Shown here one piece after another: positions 28,852 to 38,930 of a stretch of 64,000 nucleotides of DNA (positions are counted from its first letter, which is position 1; every line of letters begins with the position of its first letter). Source of the DNA: Variovorax paradoxus (GTDB taxonomy: Bacteria; Pseudomonadota; Gammaproteobacteria; Burkholderiales; Burkholderiaceae_C); contig NZ_LR743508.1 in NCBI RefSeq assembly GCF_902712855.1, positions 1,302,001 through 1,366,000 on the forward strand. Direction: 5' to 3'. Position numbers and translations under genes: made by a program. Under the pieces are notes generated by a model that saw nothing but the letters and a program-made list of their open reading frames with translations, was not told the DNA's origin and searched no databases.

Positions 28852-29586
28852 ATGGCTGCGTTGCCTTCGACCGCGGGCGATCCGCCCCCGGCGTTGCCCG
28901 AACTGCTCGCGCAGCTCGACGCCACGCTCGCCGATGCACGTCTGAGCGACGACGAACGCCGCGTGCTGGTCCACACGCTGCGCGAGGCTTCGCCGCCGGA
29001 AGACGGCCTGCGGCAGCTGCGCAACCGGGCCTTCGACCTGGTGCGTGCGCGCACTTCCGACCCCGACCAGCTGTCGCTGCTGAAGTGGCTCGAAGGCGTG
29101 GTCCGCGCCATCGACACCGGCCGCTCGCCGGACCATGCGGTGGTACGGTCGCAGGCCTTCTTCAGCCCAGGCACGGGCTGCCTTCAGGCCATCAATCAGC
29201 AGCTTCGGGCGGCGAGGCGCTCGATCGACCTCTGCGTGTTCACGCTCTCGGACGACCGCATCACGGCCGAGGTGCTGGCCGCGCACCGGCGCGGCGTGTC
29301 GCTGCGCTGCATTTCCGACAACGACAAGGAATTCGACCTCGGCAGCGACATCGGCCAGTTGCGTGCCGCCGGCATTCCGGTGGCGGTGGACCGGACCGAC
29401 GCGCACATGCACCACAAGTTCGCCATCTTCGACGGCGCCCGGCTGCTCAACGGCAGCTACAACTGGACGCGCAGCGCCTGCGAGTTCAACGAGGAGAACC
29501 TGGTGCTGACCAACGATCCTTCGCTGGTACGCCGCTTCGCGGACGAGTTCGACACTCTTTGGAAAGAATTCCAGGCCCCCCGATGA
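28852..29586 (+). CDS. Single-HKD phospholipase D-fold protein, probable nuclease
   Basis: 244 residues. One HxKx4D catalytic motif (His187, Lys189, Asp194) followed by NGSYNWTRSA, the pattern of the Nuc/Zucchini/mitoPLD branch in which two subunits join to make one active site. An N-terminal helical region (1-95) precedes the PLD fold. No signal peptide, so it should act in the cytoplasm. These enzymes are usually nucleases or phospholipases; the context of a giant AAA+ ATPase makes a nuclease effector attractive but unproven. It starts one base after the ATPase stop and overlaps the next gene by four bases. Confidence 0.9.
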   Translation: MAALPSTAGDPPPALPELLAQLDATLADARLSDDERRVLVHTLREASPPEDGLRQLRNRAFDLVRARTSDPDQLSLLKWLEGVVRAIDTGRSPDHAVVRSQAFFSPGTGCLQAINQQLRAARRSIDLCVFTLSDDRITAEVLAAHRRGVSLRCISDNDKEFDLGSDIGQLRAAGIPVAVDRTDAHMHHKFAIFDGARLLNGSYNWTRSACEFNEENLVLTNDPSLVRRFADEFDTLWKEFQAPR

Positions 29587-30374
29587 GCAGACGAATCGAC
29601 TACGACTGGGAGCTGCCGCCCGCGCTGCAGCAGCGCCTGGGCGCCTCCAGCTATGGCGCGCAGCGCATCCTCCAAGAAGAGGATCACCTGATGGTGATCC
29701 TGCACGAGCCGCCCGCCGGCACCGGCTCGGAGCGCAAGCCTGCCGTGTTCCTGCGCAAGCCCGACGGGGCGTGGCTGCACAAGGGCAACAACCCCGGCGA
29801 CCGGGCGCTGCAGAAGCTTCTCGAGAGCTACCGCGCGTCGCTGAGCACCTTCGAGATCCAGCACGAATCGGCGCAGGACTCCGGGGCGTTGTTCCAGATC
29901 CTGGGGCCGCTGATTCCGCTCGCGCGCGCCGCATCGAACCTGCAGGCCACGCTGCAGGCCGCGCGCGAAGCCGTACCCGAGGACGCCCTGGTCACCGACA
30001 TGCGCGACCGCGCCGTCGAGATCGCGCGCGGCATCGAGCTGCTGCTGGCGGACACCCGCATGTCGCTCGACTACCGGCTGGCCCACGCGGCCGAGCAGCA
30101 GGCACAGGCGGCCATGGAAGTCAGCCGCGCGCAGCACAAGCTCAACACCATCGCGGCGCTGACCTTTCCGCTGATGGCCATCGGCGCAGCCTTCGGCATG
30201 AACCTGCACAGCGGCATGGAGAGCCTGCCGGGCTGGGTCTACTGGGCGATCTTCGGCGCAGGCCTGTTCATGGGCGTGCTGCTGCGCGGGTGGGTGAAGG
30301 CACCGGGACCGGCATCGCAGCCGGCCGCCGATGCCTTTGCCGCTTCGAAGCTCGGGCCCGTCAGGAAGAAGTAG
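29583..30374 (+). CDS. CorA-like two-TM membrane protein
   Basis: 263 residues starting inside the PLD gene stop (ATGA overlap). The soluble part (1-185) is helical toward its end. A CorA-type hairpin closes the protein: LNTIAALTFPLMAIGAAFGMN with the GMN motif at 205-207, a short loop, and a second helix WVYWAIFGAGLFMGVLL. The GMN motif forms the selectivity filter in CorA magnesium channels, yet the N-terminal CorA domain is not recognisable. It could be a pore-forming or membrane-anchoring partner of the system. Last gene of the operon. Confidence 0.85.
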   Translation: MSRRIDYDWELPPALQQRLGASSYGAQRILQEEDHLMVILHEPPAGTGSERKPAVFLRKPDGAWLHKGNNPGDRALQKLLESYRASLSTFEIQHESAQDSGALFQILGPLIPLARAASNLQATLQAAREAVPEDALVTDMRDRAVEIARGIELLLADTRMSLDYRLAHAAEQQAQAAMEVSRAQHKLNTIAALTFPLMAIGAAFGMNLHSGMESLPGWVYWAIFGAGLFMGVLLRGWVKAPGPASQPAADAFAASKLGPVRKK

Positions 30375-30454
30375 CTGCACGGACGGGGCGATCGCAGCCG
30401 CTGCGGCGCCCGCGCCGATCCGCGGCCGCCCGCCACCTACGCGGCCGCCCGCAA

Positions 30455-30601
30455 CTACAACCTGACGTTGATGATCGACAGGATGATGGCCGAGAGCGTC
30501 AGCGCCACCGGCAGCTTCTGCACGGCCAGCGCATGGGCGCGTGCTACCGAGACTTGCGTTTGCAGCAGCAGGCTCTTTTCTGAATGGATGGGTGTGGACA
30601 T
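30455..30601 (-). CDS. Small single-TM protein
   Basis: 48 residues from the ATG at 30601, preceded at the right distance by CAGGAG. The N-terminal half is polar, and residues of about 29-46 are a hydrophobic helix (LPVALTLSAIILSIINV), so a small inner-membrane protein is expected. It stands alone between the end of the flotillin/ATPase operon and the PAS-LuxR gene, on the opposite strand to the operon. Good SD and reading-frame composition support it; no family is recognised. Confidence 0.55.
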   Translation of the reverse strand: MSTPIHSEKSLLLQTQVSVARAHALAVQKLPVALTLSAIILSIINVRL

Positions 30602-30886
30602 TTCGTACTCCTGGATGATCGCGGGCATCGTGCCTGCATGGCTTCAACGATAGTCCTCCCAGCGCGTGCCGGCGCCTGTGGATCGACGACACGGCGTTTC
30701 CGTTTTCGCAACGATCGGCCGGCTGTTCAGCCGGAACTTCCCGCGGCCTGCGGGATCGGGTTCGCGATGCGGTCGCGGTGAGCGGCTGGAGGCTTCGCGT
30801 GCCTCCGGGTCTCGACGCTCGGTGCCGCGCGTTCCGTGCGCGGCGCGCGGCACGTGAAGCGCCGGAGGACAGTTGAAACGCAGGCG

Positions 30887-31453
30887 TCAGCCTGCGATCA
30901 GCTTCTGCACCAGCTCCGCGGTGGTTGCCGCCGCGTACTTGCGCATCAGCCTCGCACGGTGAAGCTCCACCGTGCGGTGGCTGATGCCCAGCGCCTTGCC
31001 GATCTCCTTGGACGTGAGCCCGCGCATCACCTGCGCGGCCACCTCGCGCTCGCGCGGCGTGAGTTCGGCCTTCACGGCGCGGCGCGAACCGAGGTCTTCG
31101 AAAGTCCAGATGCCGGCTTCGTGCGGCGCGGCGCGGTTCATGGCGTGCCCCGTCACGTGGCACCAGAAGGTCTCGCCGGCGATGGCGCCATGCAGCCCGC
31201 CCAGGCGTTTCATCATGCGGTTGTCGGCGTAGTGGCCGCTGGCGTTCAGGAACGGCTCCATGCGCTTGCCGATGCGCTCGAACTCGGCCACGCTCGGATA
31301 CAGGATGCTGAACGAATGCCCCACCAGCGCCGGGGGCGTTGCGCCGAATATTTCGCACACCCGCAGGTTGCAGGCGACGATGGTGCGGTTGCTCGACACC
31401 ACCATGCCGACGGGCGCGTGTTCAAACGCCAGCCGGTAATCGATCTCGGGCAT
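30887..31453 (-). CDS. PAS-LuxR transcriptional regulator
   Basis: 188 residues. Residues 1-115 form a PAS domain (FEHAPVGMVVSSNRTIVACN at the start), and residues 125-185 a LuxR/NarL-type HTH with the signature LTPREREVAAQVMRGLTSKEIG and RTVELHRARLMRKY. There is no receiver domain, so the PAS domain probably senses a ligand or redox signal directly. It is divergent from scoAB, with a perfect 10-bp dyad in between, so it probably controls that operon and itself. Confidence 0.9.
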   Translation of the reverse strand: MPEIDYRLAFEHAPVGMVVSSNRTIVACNLRVCEIFGATPPALVGHSFSILYPSVAEFERIGKRMEPFLNASGHYADNRMMKRLGGLHGAIAGETFWCHVTGHAMNRAAPHEAGIWTFEDLGSRRAVKAELTPREREVAAQVMRGLTSKEIGKALGISHRTVELHRARLMRKYAAATTAELVQKLIAG

Positions 31454-31472
31454 CGGGGGTCACCATTACGAA

Positions 31473-31498
31473 ATACTACGTATGCGGGTACGTAGTAT
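31473..31498. promoter_or_regulatory. Perfect operator dyad in the PAS-LuxR/scoA divergent region
   Basis: ATACTACGTA - 6-base spacer - TACGTAGTAT, ten bases perfect on each arm, 20 bases upstream of the regulator start and 60 before scoA. TAC-GTA dyads are typical targets of NarL/FixJ-type HTH proteins. Its position allows control of both divergent genes. Confidence 0.65.
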
Positions 31499-31558
31499 CG
31501 TTCAGGGCTTTCCCACCCACCTTCCACATTCTTCATCCTCATCCATCAAGGAGCCCGA

Positions 31559-32371
31559 GTGAACAAGATCTATCCCTCCGCAGACGCGGCACTCAAGGGA
31601 GTCGTGGCCGACGGGCAGATGCTCGCGGTCGGCGGCTTCGGCCTGTGCGGCATTCCCGAAGCGCTGATCGACGCGCTGAAGGATTCCAACGTGCAGAACC
31701 TGACCGTCGTGTCGAACAACGCCGGCGTCGACGGTTTCGGCCTCGGCAAGCTGCTGGAGACGCGCCAGATCAAGAAGATGGTCGCCTCGTACGTCGGCGA
31801 GAACAAGGAGTTCGAGCGCCAGTACCTGGCCGGCGAACTCGAGCTCGAATTCACGCCGCAGGGTACGTTGGCCGAAAAGCTGCGCGCCGGCGGCGCGGGC
31901 ATCCCGGCCTTCTTCACCAAGACCGGCGTGGGCACCCAGGTGGCTGAAGGCAAGGAGCTGCGCGAGTTCGGCGGTGAAACCTACGTCATGGAGCATTCGC
32001 TGGTGCCCGACGTGGCACTGGTCAAGGCCGACGTGGCCGACAAGTCGGGCAACCTGCGTTTCCGCCTGACGGCGCGCAACTTCAACCCGGCCGCCGCCAT
32101 GGCCGGCAAGGTCTGCATCGTCGAGGTCGAGAAGATCGTCGAGGTGGGCGAGCTGGCCCCCGACGACATCCACCTGCCGGGCATCTACGTGCACCGCATC
32201 GTGCTCAACGCCAACCCAGAGAAGCGCATCGAGAAGCGCACCGTGAGCGCCGCCGCCCCGGTGGATGCGGCCGCGGCCAAGGTCGAGGCCCAGGCCGTCA
32301 TCGCACAGGCCGCCGCCGGCACCGACGTGCCCGTGCCCACCGTGCCCGCCAACAAGAAAGAAGGAGCCTGA
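31559..32371 (+). CDS. scoA: 3-oxoacid CoA-transferase, subunit A
   Basis: 270 residues from a GTG start with AAGGAG upstream. It has the alpha-subunit glycine loop [11 protein letters not shown] near residue 24, [10 protein letters not shown], and [15 protein letters not shown], as in SCOT/AtoD-like subunits. It transfers CoA from succinyl-CoA to acetoacetate or a related 3-oxo acid. The C-terminus carries an Ala-rich extension (about 230-270), longer than typical subunits. It is followed by scoB after one base. Exact acid specificity (acetoacetate or 3-oxoadipate) cannot be read from sequence. Confidence 0.92.
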   Translation: MNKIYPSADAALKGVVADGQMLAVGGFGLCGIPEALIDALKDSNVQNLTVVSNNAGVDGFGLGKLLETRQIKKMVASYVGENKEFERQYLAGELELEFTPQGTLAEKLRAGGAGIPAFFTKTGVGTQVAEGKELREFGGETYVMEHSLVPDVALVKADVADKSGNLRFRLTARNFNPAAAMAGKVCIVEVEKIVEVGELAPDDIHLPGIYVHRIVLNANPEKRIEKRTVSAAAPVDAAAAKVEAQAVIAQAAAGTDVPVPTVPANKKEGA

Positions 32372-32372
32372 G

Positions 32373-33011
32373 ATGCCCTGGACCCAAGACCAGATGGCGG
32401 CCCGCGCCGCCCAAGAACTCGAAGACGGCTTCTACGTCAACCTCGGCATCGGCATCCCGACCCTGGTGGCCAACCACACCGGCACCAAGGAAGTCTGGCT
32501 GCAGAGCGAGAACGGCATGCTGGGCATCGGCCCGTTCCCGACCGAAGAGAATGTCGACGCCGACCTGATCAACGCCGGCAAGCAGACCGTCACCACGCTG
32601 CCGGGCTCGGCCATCTTCGGCAGCCATGACAGCTTCGCGATGATCCGCGGCGGCAAGATCAACCTGTCGATCCTCGGCGCCATGCAGGTCAGCGTGAAGG
32701 GCGACCTGGCCAACTGGATGATCCCAGGCAAGATGGTCAAGGGCATGGGCGGCGCGATGGACCTGGTGGCCGGCGTGAAGCGCGTGATCGTGCTGATGGA
32801 GCACGTGGCGAAGAAGAAGGACGGCACCGAGGACCTGAAGATCCTCGAGAAGTGCACCTTGCCGCTGACCGGCGTGGGCGTGGTCGACCGCATCATCACC
32901 GACCTGGCCGTGATGGACGTCGTGCCCGAAGGCCTGAAGGTCGTCGAACTGGCGCCGGGCGTGAGCTTCGATGCGCTGCAGGCCAAGACGGGTGCGAAGC
33001 TGATCCAGTAA
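32373..33011 (+). CDS. scoB: 3-oxoacid CoA-transferase, subunit B
   Basis: 212 residues, starting right after scoA. The catalytic glutamate motif [10 protein letters not shown] is near residue 46, preceded by [14 protein letters not shown], and the [25 protein letters not shown] region matches the beta subunit. Together with ScoA it forms the active heterotetramer. The gene ends just before a strong hairpin terminator. Confidence 0.94.
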   Translation: MPWTQDQMAARAAQELEDGFYVNLGIGIPTLVANHTGTKEVWLQSENGMLGIGPFPTEENVDADLINAGKQTVTTLPGSAIFGSHDSFAMIRGGKINLSILGAMQVSVKGDLANWMIPGKMVKGMGGAMDLVAGVKRVIVLMEHVAKKKDGTEDLKILEKCTLPLTGVGVVDRIITDLAVMDVVPEGLKVVELAPGVSFDALQAKTGAKLIQ

Positions 33012-33037
33012 GGCGGCGCGCCCGACGACAGCCGCAA

Positions 33038-33068
33038 GCAGGGCCGCGCGAGCGGGCCCTGCTTTTTT
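33038..33068 (+). terminator. Rho-independent terminator of scoAB
   Basis: GCAGGGCC (33038-33045) pairs with GGCCCTGC (33055-33062) and is followed by six T. A classic intrinsic terminator 26 bases after the scoB stop. It sits only 16 bases before the next start codon, so the downstream gene must use readthrough or its own promoter embedded near this site. Confidence 0.85.
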
Positions 33069-33083
33069 CATTGGAGAACGCAG

Positions 33084-34478
33084 ATGGATTCAAATGAAGT
33101 TCTGGCCGCGATCTGGCGGCAGGCGGGCCTGCCCGACGAGGCGCTGGCGTTCGCGAAGCTGACCGGCGCCGACCCCGTGCTGCCATCGTCCTTCGCGGTC
33201 GGCGCTGCGGCGCAGAGCACCATCGCGGCTGCCGCGCTGGCGGCCTGCGAGCTGGCGCATGAGCGGGGCGTGCCGAGGCAGGAGGTGTCGGTCGACATGC
33301 TGCACGCGGCGCTCGAATGCACGGGCTGGTTCAGCCTCGACGGGCACGTGGCCGACATCTGGGACAAGTTCTCCGGCCTCTACCGGTGCGCCGACGGCTG
33401 GGTGCGCGTGCACGCGAACTTTGCGCACCACCGCGACGGCGCGCTGCGCCTGATGAAGCTCGACCCCGCGACCGCCACGCGCGCCGATGCCGAAGCGGCC
33501 ATGGCCACCTGGAAGGCGCGCGATTTCGAAGACGCGGCGGCGGCACAAGGCCTCGTCGTCACCGCCTTGCGAAGCTTCGACGAATGGGACGCCACGCCTC
33601 AGGCGCAGGCCCTGGCCGCGCAGCCGCTGTTCACCATCGAGCGCATCGGCGACGCGGCGCCGTTGCCGCTGCCCACGCTGAACGAAGACCAGCGCCCCTT
33701 GAGCGGAGTGCGTGTGCTCGACCTCACGCGCATCCTCGCCGGCCCGGTCGGCGGCAGGGCGCTGGCCGCCTACGGCGCCGACGTGTTGCTCATCAACTCG
33801 CCGAACCTTCCCAACATCGAGGCCATCGCGGACACCAGCCGCGGCAAGCTCAGCGCGCATGCCGATCTGCGCACCGACGAAGGCCGCGCCACGCTGCGCA
33901 AGCTCATTGCCGATGCGCATGTCTTCGTGCAGGGCTACCGGCCCGGCGGCATGGCCGGGCTGGGCTTCGGGCCGCGCGAGCTCAGCGCGCTGCGGCCGGG
34001 CATCGTCTGCGTGTCGCTCACGGCGTACGGCACGCAGGGGCCCTGGGCGCAGCGGCGCGGCTTCGACTCGCTCGTGCAGACCGCCACGGGCTTCAACGAT
34101 GCGGAAGGCAAGGCGGCCGGCGACGGCAAGCCGCGCGCGTTGCCGATGCAGATCCTCGACGAAGCCACGGGCTACCTCATGGCATTCGGCGCGGCCGCCG
34201 CACTGCGGCGCCAGCAGCGCGAAGGCGGCAGCTGGCATGTGCAGGTGTCGCTGGCGCAGACCGGTCAGTGGTTGCGCGGGCTGGGCCGCGTGCCGGGCGG
34301 GCTGCTGATCACCCGGCCTGACGTCGCACTGCGTGCCGAGACGACCACCTCCGGCTTCGGAGAACTGACCGCGTTGCGGCACAGCGCGCAGATTGCGCGC
34401 ACGCCGGCCGCATGGCCTCGCCCGTCGATGCCGCCGGGGAGTCATCCGCCGGCATGGCCGGATGTCAGCGTGGGTTGA
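33084..34478 (+). CDS. CaiB/BaiF class III CoA-transferase-like protein
   Basis: 464 residues, with the family motif GVRVLDLTRILAGPVGGRALAAYGADVL in the middle, then YRPGGMAGLGFG and VCVSLTAYGTQGPWAQRRGFDSLVQ. An N-terminal arm of about 200 residues carries a degenerate second copy of the fold (WDKFSGLYRCADGWVRVHANF), as in the long acyl-CoA-transferase-like forms. The usual catalytic Asp is not obvious: the region corresponding to the first Rossmann half reads NSPNLPNIE. Substrate unknown; possibly carnitine or dicarboxylate CoA transfer. Confidence 0.85.
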   Translation: MDSNEVLAAIWRQAGLPDEALAFAKLTGADPVLPSSFAVGAAAQSTIAAAALAACELAHERGVPRQEVSVDMLHAALECTGWFSLDGHVADIWDKFSGLYRCADGWVRVHANFAHHRDGALRLMKLDPATATRADAEAAMATWKARDFEDAAAAQGLVVTALRSFDEWDATPQAQALAAQPLFTIERIGDAAPLPLPTLNEDQRPLSGVRVLDLTRILAGPVGGRALAAYGADVLLINSPNLPNIEAIADTSRGKLSAHADLRTDEGRATLRKLIADAHVFVQGYRPGGMAGLGFGPRELSALRPGIVCVSLTAYGTQGPWAQRRGFDSLVQTATGFNDAEGKAAGDGKPRALPMQILDEATGYLMAFGAAAALRRQQREGGSWHVQVSLAQTGQWLRGLGRVPGGLLITRPDVALRAETTTSGFGELTALRHSAQIARTPAAWPRPSMPPGSHPPAWPDVSVG

Positions 34479-34494
34479 AGTCGTGCCCGCAGGT

Positions 34495-34800
34495 TCAGAG
34501 GCCGAAGAGAGCGACCGTGGCCCAGAATGCGACGAAGAGCGCGGCCACCCCAGCCGATAGCACGGAGACCGCGAAGACCAGCAGATAGGCACTGCGTTCG
34601 ACGCCGCGGGCCCTGTGCGGCACACAACGCCAGTAGATCAGTGCAACCCACAGCAGCAGCGCAGCCGCGGCGATGGCCGCGATCGGCCCGGACACGAGCA
34701 GCACGTGGTGCCGCTCGAGCGCTGTGAGGCCGACGTTGAGAACCGGAATGGAGGCGGCCCACGCCAGCACGTGCAGTCCCAGGCGCGAAACCGCATTCAT
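34495..34800 (-). CDS. Small integral membrane protein
   Basis: 101 residues with about three hydrophobic helices (10-28, 33-58, 72-98). It begins with an ATGA overlap with the stop of the preceding leftward gene, so the two are translationally coupled. No family is recognised. Given that its partner looks like a papain-fold-type or secreted effector, an immunity or membrane-partner role is possible, but this is speculation. Confidence 0.7.
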   Translation of the reverse strand: MNAVSRLGLHVLAWAASIPVLNVGLTALERHHVLLVSGPIAAIAAAALLLWVALIYWRCVPHRARGVERSAYLLVFAVSVLSAGVAALFVAFWATVALFGL

Positions 34801-35401
34801 CGGATCGCCTCGCCCTTGAAAAAGTGGCTGGGCATCGGATCTTCCCAGCCGGGTGCCTGAAATCCGGGAGTGGACACGGAAGGCACCTGGCCCATGACGC
34901 TGCCGAGCAGGCCGGCGACATAGGAGCTGCTGTTGTACTCGCCGGGACGCATCCGCGATCCGCGAATGTTCTTCGGGGCAGAGTAGGGCGCGACGTAGCT
35001 TGCGAATTTCTGCGAGCGGACAATGATCTGATGCGCGAACTCGGTCCGGCTCATGCCCTGCGGCGGATGAAGCTCGATTCGAACCCGCACGCCGCTCGGT
35101 GTCGAATTCTCGTGCCGGTTGGCTCGAATGAGCGCCATGTTGCGCACGCCGGCTTCCCGCAGGGTTGGCTGCCCATCCAGCACGGTGATGCCGCTGTACG
35201 CGTCGTCGATGACGATGGAGAAATGCAGGTCGGGCGGGTCCGGCCAGCTGACGTAGCCTGCGGCGCCCGCCGCGATCCGGCCATACAAGGTGACGGTCGG
35301 CTCCGAATGCTGTGCAAGCGCGACCGAGTCGGTGCGGTGCTCATCGGCGAGCTTTCGGATCTGGAGCTGCCTGTTGCGGCAGTGGATTGCTGAGTTGTCA
35401 T
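34797..35401 (-). CDS. Uncharacterised protein with apparent N-terminal frameshift
   Basis: A well-placed ATG at 35401 with AAGGAAGGG upstream opens a Ser/Thr-rich start (MTTQQSTAATG) whose frame then degenerates. The natural-looking protein continues in another frame from about 35365 (IRKLADEHRTDSVALAQ, then YGRIAAGAAGYVSW) to the stop at 34797. A one-base indel near 35365 is therefore likely, either a real mutation or a sequencing error. The C-terminal part contains YNSSSYVAGLL and PGWEDPMPSHFF, a pattern I associate with papain-like or RHS-linked domains, but not firmly. It overlaps the downstream small membrane gene by four bases. Confidence 0.5.
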
Positions 35402-35591
35402 TTCCCTTCCTTTGTTGGACCGTCGTGGCCTCTTCGGGGGATGATGCAGTCCCAGGCGGGACGGTCCCTCAGCATCCGCTTCGGCATTCGGTCTGCATGC
35501 GAACAACGGCACGGTTGCGGAAAGAATGCGTCGAGAGCGCGTCACTGCCCAAGCCTTTCGGCCACTTCCATCGGGTGAGAAAATCGTCCGC

Positions 35592-35924
35592 ATGCCAACG
35601 ACGAACAGATACGAAGGACGGCCGCTGCTGCGGCTGGTGGATTGCCTGGTGCTCGATGCCATCGACCAGCTCGACGACGAGAAGCGCGCCACGCTCGAGG
35701 CGCTGGAACCGCGGCTGGCGCAGACCTTCAGCGCCACCGGCACGTGGCAGCAGATGATCGCCAGCCAGATGGGCTTTGGCGACGACGTGCCCGACCGGAT
35801 CCGCCACTTCTGGCGGCGCTATCTCGATCACGCCGAGACGAACAACGAGCGCGTCGATGCGCAGGCTTTCGTGGTCGACTTCGTGGCGCAGAATTTTCCC
35901 GACCTGGCGCCGCCGCGGCGCTGA
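35592..35924 (+). CDS. Conserved hypothetical protein
   Basis: 110 residues from the ATG at 35592 (MPTTNRYEGR). Predicted all-helical, acidic and soluble, with segments LRLVDCLVLDAIDQLDDEK and IRHFWRRYLDHAETN. No enzyme motif or known family is visible to me. It lies between the frameshifted gene and the LysR regulator of the valine operon, with no clear partner; probably monocistronic. The gap 35402-35591 has no further gene. Confidence 0.7.
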   Translation: MPTTNRYEGRPLLRLVDCLVLDAIDQLDDEKRATLEALEPRLAQTFSATGTWQQMIASQMGFGDDVPDRIRHFWRRYLDHAETNNERVDAQAFVVDFVAQNFPDLAPPRR

Positions 35925-35939
35925 AGGCCGGCCGGGCGC

Positions 35940-36839
35940 TCAGGCTGGCGGCGGCAGCAGCAACAGCCGCTGTTGCGCCTGGACCGTGCTGCGCAGGAAC
36001 TCCCACACGGCCTGCATGCGCACGAGGTGCTTGGTTTCCGCCGGCATCGACATCCAGAAGGTCCGCGTGAAGTTCGCCTGTCCGGGCAGCACGGGCTTCA
36101 GCGCCTTGTCGTTCTCCGCCACGAACGCCGGCAGCACGGCGATGCCGGCGCCCGCGACCACCGCGCCGTGCTGCGCGAGCACGCTGGTGCTGCGCAGCGC
36201 GAAGGCATCGGGCCGGTGCAGCTCGTCGAGGTACTGAAGTTCCTTGCTGAAGAGCAGGTCGTCGACGTAGCTGACGAAGGTGTGGCCGCGCAGGTCCTCG
36301 CGCGTCCTGATGGGCTTGTGCGCGGCCAGATACTTCCTCGACGCGTAGAGCCTCAGCGTGTAGTCGGTGAGCTTGGCGACCACCACCGGCCCGCGCGCCG
36401 GACGCTCGAGCGAGATCACGATGTCGGCCTCGCGCCGCGACAGGTGCACCAGGCGCGGCATGGCCAGCAGGTCGATGGTGAGCTTCGGGTGCTGCATCGC
36501 GAACAGCGCGAGCTGCGGCGCCAGCACCACCGTGCCGAAGCCCTCTGTCGCGCCGATGCGCACCAGCCCCGACAGGCCTTCCTGCGAGGCCGGCGCCGTG
36601 CTCTCCACGGCCTGGAACGCGCTTTCCATCGCCTCGACCTGGGGCTGCAGACGCCGGCCCGCTTCGGTGAGCCGGTGGCCGCCGGCCTCGCGCGAAAAGA
36701 GCGGCGCCCCCACCTCCTTCTCGAGCGCCTGGATGCGACGCGCCACCGTGGTGTGGTCGACCTCCAGCCGGCGCGCGGCGCTCATCAGCGTGCCCGAGCG
36801 CGCGAGCTCCAGGAAATAGCGCAGGTTGTCCCAGTCCAT
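35940..36839 (-). CDS. LysR-family regulator of the valine catabolic operon
   Basis: 299 residues, start ATG at 36839 (MDWDNLRYFLELARSGTL). HTH at about 18-38 (ARRLEVDHTTVARRIQALE), effector domain from 90 on. This N-terminal pattern (LRYFLELARSGT, HTTVARRI) is that of the branch commonly divergent from mmsA in Burkholderiales. Divergent from mmsA, with a dyad ATTTG-N13-CAAAT between, so control of mmsA by this protein is likely. Confidence 0.92.
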   Translation of the reverse strand: MDWDNLRYFLELARSGTLMSAARRLEVDHTTVARRIQALEKEVGAPLFSREAGGHRLTEAGRRLQPQVEAMESAFQAVESTAPASQEGLSGLVRIGATEGFGTVVLAPQLALFAMQHPKLTIDLLAMPRLVHLSRREADIVISLERPARGPVVVAKLTDYTLRLYASRKYLAAHKPIRTREDLRGHTFVSYVDDLLFSKELQYLDELHRPDAFALRSTSVLAQHGAVVAGAGIAVLPAFVAENDKALKPVLPGQANFTRTFWMSMPAETKHLVRMQAVWEFLRSTVQAQQRLLLLPPPA

Positions 36840-36900
36840 CGGTGCGGTGCCTCCGGCGCCGACAGTCGATGCTGTGCAATTTTGCAAAGCCGTGGCGCAT

Positions 36901-36923
36901 ATTTGTCTATTGTCATGGCAAAT
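36901..36923. promoter_or_regulatory. LysR operator candidate upstream of mmsA
   Basis: Inverted repeat ATTTG-N13-CAAAT in the LysR/mmsA divergent region. Two copies of the direct repeat TGCAAAGC lie at either side (near 36883 and 36925). The location, 60 bases from the LysR start and 95 from mmsA, fits a shared control site; the spacer is slightly longer than the ideal T-N11-A. Confidence 0.4.
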
Positions 36924-37017
36924 CTGCAAAGCTAGGATGCAAGGCTGAACCGGCCCGGCCGGCACCCGCTTTCACCGCTTTGACCGGTTTCACACGATTC
37001 ACAGGAGACAACAACCC

Positions 37018-38537
<1,520 letters not shown>

Positions 38538-38541
<4 letters not shown>

Positions 38542-38930
38542 GGCATGGGTTTCGCGCTGCGGCCTGCGTCGCGGCGGCGGCGGTTGCCTTGTGCGCCGGC
38601 GGTGCGCAGGCTGCTGCCGGTGCGCCCGGGTGCAATCCCGACGGGAACCAGCAGGAGATGAACGAGTGCGCGGCGCGCGACTTTCGCGCGGCCGATGCCG
38701 AGCTCAACATCCGCTACGGCGAGGTGATGAAGACGCTCTCGTCGCAGATGCGCGTGGCGCTGCGCAACGAGCAGCGTGCCTGGCTCAAGGGCCGCGACCC
38801 CGCCTGCAAGCGGGCGGCGAAGGCGAGCGAAGGCGGCTCCATCTGGCCCATGGTGTTCAGCGCATGCCTCGAGACATCAACCCGCAAACGCACCGCCGAA
38901 CTGGATCGCTGGAAGGGCCGCGAGCAATGA
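38538..38930 (+). CDS. LprI-like (DUF1311-type) secreted protein inside the valine operon
   Basis: 130 residues overlapping mmsA by four bases at the start (ATGA) and the acyl-CoA dehydrogenase by four bases at the end. Residues 1-26 form a signal peptide ([19 protein letters not shown]). The mature part shows the lysozyme-inhibitor LprI pattern: [22 protein letters not shown], then [20 protein letters not shown] and a final Cys. Two disulfide-forming cysteine pairs are likely. A periplasmic, envelope-type protein in a metabolic operon is unexpected; function here unknown. Confidence 0.85.

Noticed and set aside
30420..30453. Two copies of GCGGCCGCCCGC after the operon end
   Set aside because: Short GC-rich repeat expected by chance at this base composition.
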